Positions 8,771 to 14,244 of a DNA stretch of 17,188 nucleotides are shown piece by piece; position 1 is the stretch's first letter, and the number at the start of each line of letters is the position of its first letter. The stretch is from assembly GCA_003153055.1 (NCBI GenBank), contig PMBV01000092.1:5121-22308 (forward strand). Reading direction: 5' to 3'. The notes under the pieces were generated by a model, which saw only the letters and a program-made list of their open reading frames with translations, searched no databases and had not been told where the DNA came from. Position numbers and translations under genes: made by a program. This DNA comes from Myxococcales bacterium. Its GTDB lineage: Bacteria > Myxococcota > Myxococcia > Myxococcales > Myxococcaceae.

Positions 8771-8798
8771 ACTATAGGCCCGGTCGATCGCCTGTCAA
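8771..8798 (-). promoter_or_regulatory. Near-consensus sigma-70 promoter of the Gld-like ABC operon
   Basis: On the minus strand a perfect -35 hexamer TTGACA (plus-strand 8793-8798) is followed after 16 bp by TATAGT (plus-strand 8771-8776), which matches five of six -10 positions. Initiation would fall near 8764, giving a leader of about 30 nt before the ATPase start at 8735, with GGAG inside it. It is by far the clearest promoter in the window and implies steady housekeeping transcription of the transporter. Confidence 0.75.
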
Positions 8799-8934
8799 CG
8801 CGAATTCCCTTGTGAATCTCGATAGTTTTGGGCGCAAGAGAGACACTGAACGCCGTGGGCGCAGGCGTCATTCCCATCTCGCCACAGTTGGCCGCCCCCA
8901 TGCAGCCAGGTATGGCGCGCGGCACGGAGGACAC

Positions 8935-10101
8935 ATGTCTCACACGGTGGTGCAGAAGTACGGCGGTTCATCTCTGGCCGATGTGGCGAAGATCCGACGG
9001 GTGGCGGAGCGTGTGAAAGCGTCTCGGGAAGGCGGGCATCGGCTGGTGGTGGTGGTCTCGGCGATGGGAGACACCACTGACGAGCTCTTGGGGCTCGCCA
9101 AACAAATCAGCGCTGACCCGCCCCGCCGCGAGCTCGACATGCTGCTCACCTGCGGAGAGCGGATCTCCATGGCCCTGCTCTCGATGGCGCTGCAGGGCCT
9201 GGGCGTGCCGGCGATCAGCTTCACCGGCAGTCAGAGCGGCATCATCACCGACGACACGCACGCCCAAGCGCGCATCATCGAGGTACGCCCCGAGCGCATC
9301 GAGCAGGCGCTGGCGGAGGGGAGGGTGGTGATTGTCGCCGGGTACCAGGGCGTGTCTCGCGGGCGTGAGGTGACCACCCTCGGTCGCGGCGGCAGCGACA
9401 CGACGGCGGTGGCCCTGGCCGCGGCCCTGGGCGCAGACTGCGAGATCTACTCTGACGTCGACGGGGTCTTCAGCGCCGACCCTCGACTGGTGCCCTCGGC
9501 CCGCAAGCTCGAGGCCGTCTCCTTCGACGAGATGCAAGAGCTCGCCGCCGCCGGCGCGCGAGTGCTCAACGCCCAGGCCGTCGAGCTGGCACGGCAGCGC
9601 GGCATCGTGATTCACGCCCGCTCGACACACACGGCAGGCACTGGCACGGTCATCAGCGCCTCGGCGCCGCGAGCTCGAGTCCGGGGCATCACCTGCGACG
9701 AGAACCTCTGGGTGCTCTCGAGTTCGAGGCCACCGGCCCTTCTCTTCGCGGCGCTCAAAGCCCTCGAGCTGCGAGCTCGCACCGTGCTGGCGAGCGCTCG
9801 CGAGAAGACGATGGTGGTGCTCCCGCTCGAGGACGTCCACAGCCCAGAGGCCCTGCGTAAGGCGCTCCCTTCCGAGGTGGAGGTGCTCGATGACCTCGCC
9901 ACGGTCACCTGCGTGGGTACCGGGCTGGGGAGTGATTGGGACCTGGGGCTCCAGGCCCACGAGCTCGCCAGCCGGCTCGGTGGCGGGGTGGTGGCCAGCC
10001 ATGGCTCCACGCTCCAGCTCACACTTGTCGTGCAGCGCCAAATGGCCAAAGCGCTGACTTTGGCGCTCCATGAGGCCCTGATCGACGGAGCCATGCAATA
10101 A
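8935..10101 (+). CDS. lysC: Aspartate kinase with divergent C-terminal ACT domains
   Basis: Phosphorylates aspartate at the entry to lysine, threonine, methionine and diaminopimelate synthesis. The 388-residue protein opens with [13 protein letters not shown] (KYGGSS at 8-13), then LTCGERIS (E75), GFxG-like YQGVSRG, GRGGSD at 150-155 and the ATP-site block [13 protein letters not shown] at 172-184, all standard aspartokinase motifs. Residues 250-385 should form two ACT regulatory domains, but the usual 'VPDxPG' and 'NIxMIxxSEIxIS' blocks are not recognisable; instead there is [20 protein letters not shown] and [19 protein letters not shown]. It is slightly shorter than the common 400-410 residue monofunctional enzymes. 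No homoserine dehydrogenase domain is attached. The ATG at 8935 has GGAGG 4 bp upstream and starts exactly at the family N-terminus; the open frame runs further upstream, but across the opposing ABC promoter and gene. The gene symbol is by family only. Confidence 0.93.
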   Translation: MSHTVVQKYGGSSLADVAKIRRVAERVKASREGGHRLVVVVSAMGDTTDELLGLAKQISADPPRRELDMLLTCGERISMALLSMALQGLGVPAISFTGSQSGIITDDTHAQARIIEVRPERIEQALAEGRVVIVAGYQGVSRGREVTTLGRGGSDTTAVALAAALGADCEIYSDVDGVFSADPRLVPSARKLEAVSFDEMQELAAAGARVLNAQAVELARQRGIVIHARSTHTAGTGTVISASAPRARVRGITCDENLWVLSSSRPPALLFAALKALELRARTVLASAREKTMVVLPLEDVHSPEALRKALPSEVEVLDDLATVTCVGTGLGSDWDLGLQAHELASRLGGGVVASHGSTLQLTLVVQRQMAKALTLALHEALIDGAMQ

Positions 10102-10128
10102 AGCGCGGTTGAAGGGCGTTGAGCGTGG

Positions 10129-10161
10129 AAACCAAAGGGGTGTGCCCTTTGGGTTTGTCTT
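10129..10161 (+). terminator. Hairpin terminator after aspartate kinase
   Basis: AAACCAAAGGG (10129-10139) can pair with CCCTTTGGGTTT (10145-10156) leaving one bulged G and a short GTGTG loop, 27 bp past the stop codon. The arm ends in T residues and is followed by GTCTT, giving a modest U-tract. The symmetry (AAA on one side, TTT on the other) means it could also work weakly on the opposite strand. Confidence 0.6.
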
Positions 10162-10277
10162 AACGCTTCTCCACGGAAACCTTCTGCCTCCTTCGCGCAT
10201 CCAATGAACGAAGAACAGAGGGTGGGTCGGTGCCACCTCCTTGCGTGTACCCGATGCTGTTTTAGGAAAGAGTGATC

Positions 10278-10934
10278 ATGAAAGGTCTTCCCCCGCAGAC
10301 GATGCCCCTTCGCGTGGCTTTTCAAGGCGATGGCGCGATTCTCGAGGCGCTCTCCCAAGACAGCGACCGGTTGATCCTGAGCCCGGTGGAGACCAACCTC
10401 GAGATCTCCGCCCGCGTGACCCAGGCTGACGTGGTCGTTGTCGACGTCACCCAAAGCCCGGCGAAGGCGTTGGCCGAGATTCGCGACCTCCGGGTCGACA
10501 GACCGGTCCTGGCGCTGGTGACCCCTGGCCAAGAACGTGACGCCCTGGAGGCCGGCGCGAAGGGAGCGATCAGACGTGATTCGCGACCCCGTGCCATGGC
10601 CGCGGCCATCGAGGCGCTGCACCATGGGTTGGCCGTGTTGGATCGCCGGTTCGTCGAGACCGACCTCCGGGCCCGGCACGTACCGGTGGCGCCGGCACCG
10701 CATGCGCCCTCAGCCATCGTTCAGCGGAGCGCCGACGAGATTCTGACGCCGCGCGAATCCGAGGTGCTGGGGCTCTTGGCCGAGGGGCTCTCCAACAAGG
10801 AGATCGCCGCCAAGCTCGAGATCAGCGAGCACACGGCCAAGTTCCACGTCAACTCGATCCTCCAGAAGATGGGCGCCCAGAAGCGCGTCGAGGCCGTGGT
10901 GCGAGCGGCCAAGATGGGAATCATCGAGATCTGA
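10278..10934 (+). CDS. LuxR/NarL-type regulator with a degraded receiver domain
   Basis: DNA-binding regulator of 218 residues. The C-terminus is a clear NarL/FixJ helix-turn-helix: LTPRESEVLGLLAEGLSNKE (157-176) then IAAKLEISEHTAKFHVNSIL, with QKMGAQKR. Residues 11-120 fold like a receiver but lack several key positions: the acidic pair is reduced to G17-D18, D56 remains at the acceptor position in DVVVVDVTQS, T82 remains, and the conserved lysine is R100 (GAKGAIRRD). Phosphorylation control is therefore doubtful. An Ala/Pro-rich linker (about 134-147) joins the two domains. The ATG at 10278 has AGGAAAG 7 bp upstream; a GTG 6 bp earlier and ATG at 10302 are alternatives. No sensor kinase is adjacent. 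The HtrA-like gene follows after 135 bp and may be a target or partner, but that is only suggested by position. Confidence 0.85.
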   Translation: MKGLPPQTMPLRVAFQGDGAILEALSQDSDRLILSPVETNLEISARVTQADVVVVDVTQSPAKALAEIRDLRVDRPVLALVTPGQERDALEAGAKGAIRRDSRPRAMAAAIEALHHGLAVLDRRFVETDLRARHVPVAPAPHAPSAIVQRSADEILTPRESEVLGLLAEGLSNKEIAAKLEISEHTAKFHVNSILQKMGAQKRVEAVVRAAKMGIIEI

Positions 10935-10943
10935 CGCCGAACG

Positions 10944-10961
10944 GCTCCTCGCGCGAGGAGC
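10944..10961. promoter_or_regulatory. Perfect 18-bp palindrome upstream of the protease gene
   Basis: GCTCCTCGC followed directly by GCGAGGAGC makes an uninterrupted dyad 10 bp past the LuxR-type stop. With no loop and no T-run after it, it fits an operator for a dimeric protein better than a terminator, though a short hairpin in RNA is possible. It is a candidate autoregulatory site of the regulator encoded just upstream. Confidence 0.4.
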
Positions 10962-10976
10962 TCCCCAGTCAGGCCG

Positions 10977-11007
10977 GCCCGAGCAGTCAGCTTCCGACTG
11001 TTCGGGC
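10977..11007 (+). terminator. 12-bp stem-loop between the LuxR-type and protease genes
   Basis: GCCCGAGCAGTC (10977-10988) pairs with GACTGTTCGGGC (10996-11007) across a 7-nt loop, with a single G-U wobble. It is followed by GATTCTCGTT, a poor U-tract. It may end the regulator transcript or act as a structural element in the protease leader; terminator is the simpler reading. Confidence 0.45.
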
Positions 11008-11041
11008 GATTCTCGTTGGAGCGCATGGGCGTCTACGGTGC

Positions 11042-11066
11042 CCTCGTTGAACTTCACAACGAGGAG
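11042..11066 (+). promoter_or_regulatory. Hairpin covering the Shine-Dalgarno sequence of the protease gene
   Basis: CCTCGTTG (11042-11049) is perfectly complementary to CAACGAGG (11057-11064), with a 7-nt loop. The right arm overlaps the GAGGAG ribosome-binding site at 11061-11066, which sits 3 nt before the ATG at 11070. When folded, most of the site would be paired. This could lower translation and open on heating or on ribosome passage from the upstream in-frame ATG at 11025. Confidence 0.5.
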
Positions 11067-11069
11067 CAC

Positions 11070-11954
11070 ATGGGACTTTCATTCGATTCGTCGGACACTT
11101 TTGCCTCGGTCGTCGAGAGCACCGGTCGCAGCGTGGTTCGTGTCGAGGGCGGGCGCAGCAGACCCGTCAGCGGCCTCGCCATCTCGGCCACCCAGGTCGT
11201 GACGGTTTCGCATGGTCTCGAGCGTGATGAGATCGTGGTCGGAGTCGAGGGCGTCACGCTCAAGGCCCACTTGAAGGGGCGCGACGACTCGACCGATCTC
11301 GCGCTCCTCGAGCTCGAGGGCGGAGAGCTCCCCGCGGCGCGCCTCGACGACGGCGGGCAACTGAAGGTGGGGCACACGGTGCTTCGCCTCGCGCGGCCTG
11401 GTGAGACGGTACGTGCCACCACGGGCATCGTGAGCGCCCTGGGCAAGAAGTCATACCGGGCGGCGAGAGGAGGGGAGATCGATCGGTACCTCGAGACCGA
11501 CGCAGCGCATCTGCCGGGCTTCTCGGGCGGCCCGGTGGTGACGTCGAGCGGGGCAGTCGTGGGCATCACCTCGTCCGCGCTGCTCCGCCACGTGAGCCTG
11601 GCGATCCCCACGGTCACCATCCGCCGAATCGTCGCCGAGCTCGAGCAGCACGGGCGGGTCAGACGGAGCCACCTGGGACTCAAGCTGCAGCCGGTGCAGC
11701 TGCCCGAACCGGTGCATGCCATGACCCAGGAGGAGATCGGGCTGTTGGTGATCGAGGTCGAGCCAGGCGGCCCAGCGGAGGCGGGCGGAGTCGTCTACGG
11801 CGACACGCTGCTGCACCTGGGTGACGACTCGGTGCGAACGCTGCACGACCTCTACGGGTACCTCCGACAGGATCACGGCGGGATGACGGTGCCGGTGAAG
11901 GTGTTTCGCCACCAGGAGATCGTGACGCTCCAGGTCACACTGGGGGCCAAGTAG
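11070..11954 (+). CDS. HtrA-like trypsin-fold serine protease with PDZ domain, no signal peptide
   Basis: Predicted chymotrypsin-fold (S1C, DegP/HtrA-type) protease of 294 residues. The catalytic triad is visible: H48 in QVVTVSHGL, D76 in DDSTDLALLEL, S152 in LPGFSGGPVV. One PDZ domain follows at about 205-292 (GLLVIEVEPGGPAEAGG, then YGDTLLHLGDDSV), which would bind protein C-termini. HtrA proteins normally carry a signal peptide or membrane anchor and work in the periplasm. Here the N-terminus MGLSFDSSDTFASVVESTGR is polar, so a cytoplasmic site is inferred; the shorter length reflects the missing leader. Two in-frame starts each have GGAG 3 nt upstream: ATG 11070 (chosen, it begins close to the domain) and ATG 11025, which would add 15 residues (MGVYGALVELHNEEH) that also lack a hydrophobic core. 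A hairpin masks the chosen ribosome site. Its stop lies 4 bp from that of the opposing GGDEF gene. Confidence 0.87.
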   Translation: MGLSFDSSDTFASVVESTGRSVVRVEGGRSRPVSGLAISATQVVTVSHGLERDEIVVGVEGVTLKAHLKGRDDSTDLALLELEGGELPAARLDDGGQLKVGHTVLRLARPGETVRATTGIVSALGKKSYRAARGGEIDRYLETDAAHLPGFSGGPVVTSSGAVVGITSSALLRHVSLAIPTVTIRRIVAELEQHGRVRRSHLGLKLQPVQLPEPVHAMTQEEIGLLVIEVEPGGPAEAGGVVYGDTLLHLGDDSVRTLHDLYGYLRQDHGGMTVPVKVFRHQEIVTLQVTLGAK

Positions 11955-11958
11955 GCCC

Positions 11959-13371
11959 TCAGGTCGATGGGGTCGGTGATGGAACGGGTGTGGGCCCCGA
12001 CTCGCGCCTCGAGGCAGGGGGCGCCTCGAGGTTCTTGGCCGCCATGTAGATGATGTTCCGGGTGCCCTTCTTCCCTCGGTACATGGCACGGTCGGCGAAG
12101 TCGAGGAGGCTGTCCTTGTCGAGCGCGTGCTCGGGGTAGGCGGCGACGCCGATGCACGTGGTGACGTTGATGCTGAAGCCTTCCCGGGCGAGGAAGCGAT
12201 GGGCCTCGATGGCCCGGCGGATTCGCTCGGCCACCTTGAGCGCGCCTCCAGAGTCGGTGCCTCGGAGCAGCACCACGTACTCGTCACCTCCCCAGCGACA
12301 GGCGATGTCGTTGTCGCGGATGCAGTTCTTCACCACTCGGGAGACTTCCACCAGGAGCTTGGAGCCCACCAGGTGCCCGTGGGTGTCGTTGATGCTCTTG
12401 AAGTAGTCGAGGTCGAGGAAGAGCACTGAGAAGGGGCGCTCGGCCTTCGCCCCGGACTTGAACTCCTTGTCCAGCACCAGCTCGAGATAGCGCCTGTTGA
12501 ACAGGTGGGTGAGATCGTCGAGGTAGACCAGGTCTTCGACCTCGGCGAACTTCCCCAGGTTCCGCAGCGCCAGCCCCAGGTGTCGGGTGAGGTAAGTCGC
12601 CGAGGCGATGCCGTCATCGGGGATCTTCTGGGCGAACAGGAGCAGCACCGCGGCCAACACCGTGTCGGCCTCGAGCACGGGCACGAGGAAGGCGGTCTCC
12701 CACGGGGACTGGTCGAGCTCGAGGGCGATCGCCTGGCCCGCCCGGTCGACCCGGCCTCCCTGGTCTCGCACCATGGCCCCCAGGGTTCCCACCACCCCTT
12801 CGCCCACCTCGCCCAGCCCCCGCGAGCCTGCGGGCTGAAAGCCATCGGGGCCGAGCACGTAGATGGCGGCCGCGTCGGCGAGGCAGAGCGTCGAGAACGC
12901 ATGGCTGGCCGCCGACAGCATGGCCTCTCGGTCGAGCGTGGTGAGGATCCGCTGCCCAGCCTCCATCAGGTTCACGTGCCTTCGCAGCGCCTGGTTCTCT
13001 TTCAGGAGGAAGCGTTGAGTGAGGGCGCGCTTGACGGAGTGGGCGAGGCCGTCGGGGTTGAGCGGCTTCACCAGGTAATCCGAGGCGCCACTCTTGATCG
13101 CGCGCACGGCTGGCTCGACCTTCTCGAGACCGGTGATCACCAGCACCGGAATGTCGGGCCGAGTCAGCTTGATGTGCTCGAGGAGCTCCATCCCGTCGCC
13201 TTCCGGGAGGATGAGGTCTGTTACGACCACGTCGAACTGAGTGAGCTCGAGCGCTTCCATGGCTTGAGCCACCGAGGCGAGGGCGGTCACCTGGTGGCCC
13301 GCGCCAGTGAGGAAGTCATGGTAGAGCACTCGGGCGACCTTCTCATCGTCGACCAGGAGGATCTGGGCCAT
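11959..13371 (-). CDS. REC-GAF-GGDEF response regulator, predicted diguanylate cyclase
   Basis: Expected to make c-di-GMP when its receiver is phosphorylated. The 470-residue protein has a complete receiver (D8, D9, acceptor D52 in VVVTDLILPEGDG, T80, K102), a GAF-like middle domain (about 135-275) and a GGDEF domain (280-445). Its hallmarks are DDLTHLFNRRYLE, the metal-binding D320 in FLDLDYFKSINDTHG, and GGDEY at 361-365, a conservative F-to-Y change in the signature loop. An inhibitory I-site RDND (352-355) stands exactly five residues before it, so product feedback is likely. The tail from about 450 is Pro/Ser-rich and probably disordered. The ATG at 13371 has GGAGAG just upstream and starts at the first receiver strand (MAQILLVDDE); the frame is open further upstream into the neighbouring gene. 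It is divergent from the CheW-like gene, with 51 bp between the starts. No EAL domain is present. Confidence 0.93.
   Translation of the reverse strand: MAQILLVDDEKVARVLYHDFLTGAGHQVTALASVAQAMEALELTQFDVVVTDLILPEGDGMELLEHIKLTRPDIPVLVITGLEKVEPAVRAIKSGASDYLVKPLNPDGLAHSVKRALTQRFLLKENQALRRHVNLMEAGQRILTTLDREAMLSAASHAFSTLCLADAAAIYVLGPDGFQPAGSRGLGEVGEGVVGTLGAMVRDQGGRVDRAGQAIALELDQSPWETAFLVPVLEADTVLAAVLLLFAQKIPDDGIASATYLTRHLGLALRNLGKFAEVEDLVYLDDLTHLFNRRYLELVLDKEFKSGAKAERPFSVLFLDLDYFKSINDTHGHLVGSKLLVEVSRVVKNCIRDNDIACRWGGDEYVVLLRGTDSGGALKVAERIRRAIEAHRFLAREGFSINVTTCIGVAAYPEHALDKDSLLDFADRAMYRGKKGTRNIIYMAAKNLEAPPASRRESGPTPVPSPTPST
12007..12031 (+). terminator. 9-bp hairpin that may end the protease transcript
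   Basis: CCTCGAGGC (12007-12015) and GCCTCGAGG (12023-12031) form a perfect stem with a 7-nt loop, 52 bp past the protease stop and inside the 3' end of the opposing GGDEF gene. The next bases on the plus strand are TTCTTGG. Since the two stops are only 4 bp apart, a terminator for either gene must lie within the other; this is the best candidate. Confidence 0.35.
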
Positions 13372-13408
13372 TCTCTCCGAACTTAACAATGCCACCTCTG
13401 CCATGCGA

Positions 13409-13421
13409 GCGTTCAGAACGC
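13409..13421. promoter_or_regulatory. 13-bp palindrome in the divergent GGDEF/CheW intergenic region
   Basis: GCGTTC-A-GAACGC is a perfect dyad around a central A. It lies 1 bp before the GTG start of the CheW-like gene and 38 bp upstream of the GGDEF gene start. Its place in a 51-bp divergent gap suits an operator controlling both genes; in RNA it would occupy the position of the CheW-like gene's ribosome-binding site. Confidence 0.4.
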
Positions 13422-13422
13422 C

Positions 13423-14169
13423 GTGCCCATCACTGCCAGCCGCCGCCTCTGTATTTTCTTCGCCTCTGGGACGACCCACTACGCGGTGGAGGCCGTGTCG
13501 GTGCTCGAGGTCGCGCGGCCTGGCTCCGACGATGAGCTCACCCAGCGCCACCTGTGGCTCAGAGACCTGACCCTGCTGCTGGGGGGCGAGCCTGAGGTTC
13601 GACCTGGCGCCGCGCTCATTCTCGACACCAGCCCCACGATGGCGATCCGCGTGCGCGAGGTGGAGGGCGTCTTCGACACCTCGAAAGACCCCGAGCTGCC
13701 GCTCTCGAATCGGCTCATCTCGCTGCTCGCGCCCGCCGTCTCGAGGGCGCTCGTTCACGAGGACGCCGTGGTCTTCGAGCTCGATGCCCAGGCCTCCACC
13801 CGAGGGCTCCCTCGCCAGACCCGTCGCCCCGAGCTGGCGACCATCGAGCCCACCACCCAGTGCCTGGTGTTCCAGTCAGGGACCGCCCGCCTCGCCATTC
13901 CGCTTCCGAGGGTGCTCCAGGTGATTGCCCTCGGGCCGCGCTTCAACCACGCGCCGGGCTCGGGTTCCTTTCGGGGCGTGCTGGGCCGCGAGCGCCAGCT
14001 CTGCCCGGTCTTCTGCATTTCTGACGCGCTCGAGCTCGAGCCGTTCATCGTTCTGTTCGAGCTCGGCGGTGAGATCCTCGGGCTGACCGCCGCGCGCGCC
14101 GAGGGCGTCAAACCGCCTGACTCGCTCGGTGAGGTGCGCGTCCTTGATCTCGAGCGTATGTTTTCTTGA
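13423..14169 (+). CDS. Tandem CheW-like domain protein
   Basis: A 248-residue protein that appears to be two CheW-like adaptor domains in a row. The second (about 146-245) is the clearer: CLVFQSGTARLAIPLPRVLQ carries the 'F.l....yaip...V.eV' strand pattern, followed by RGVLGRERQLCPVF and a last FIVLFELGGEILGLTAARAE strand. The first (about 8-122) repeats the pattern more weakly: LCIFFASGTTHYAVEAVSVL, then WLRDLTLLLGG and ALILDTSPTMAIRVREVEGV. Single CheW proteins are about 150-170 residues and link chemoreceptors to CheA. No kinase, receptor or methylation enzyme is nearby, so its partners are elsewhere. The GTG at 13423 is chosen because no other in-frame start fits; no Shine-Dalgarno sequence is visible and a 13-bp palindrome takes its place. 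The Pro-rich response regulator follows after 75 bp in the same direction. The CheW assignment is from pattern only. Confidence 0.72.
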   Translation: MPITASRRLCIFFASGTTHYAVEAVSVLEVARPGSDDELTQRHLWLRDLTLLLGGEPEVRPGAALILDTSPTMAIRVREVEGVFDTSKDPELPLSNRLISLLAPAVSRALVHEDAVVFELDAQASTRGLPRQTRRPELATIEPTTQCLVFQSGTARLAIPLPRVLQVIALGPRFNHAPGSGSFRGVLGRERQLCPVFCISDALELEPFIVLFELGGEILGLTAARAEGVKPPDSLGEVRVLDLERMFS

Positions 14170-14244
14170 GCCCCTTTGGTGGTTGCCCCTAACATCAGCC
14201 AGTCGCTTGCGGCGAAAGCTCCAAGCATTTTGCAAGGACACACC

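Noticed and set aside
8503..8934. Extension of aspartate kinase by 144 codons upstream
   Set aside because: The extension crosses the ABC promoter and the start of the opposing ATPase gene. The ATG at 8935 has a strong GGAGG site and matches the family N-terminus.
10157..10277. Sigma-70 promoter or small RNA between aspartate kinase and the LuxR-type gene
   Set aside because: No pair of hexamers with proper spacing was found; only a weak inverted repeat around GGTGG/CCACC is seen, too short to call.
13372..13758. Extension of the GGDEF response regulator by 129 codons upstream
   Set aside because: The extension lies antisense to the CheW-like gene; the receiver domain begins directly at the ATG at 13371 with a GGAGAG site.
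14176..14244. Upstream GTG start for the Pro-rich response regulator
   Set aside because: The added residues (MVVAPNISQSLAAKAPSILQ) are not receiver-like, and AAGGA precedes the ATG at 14245 at good spacing.
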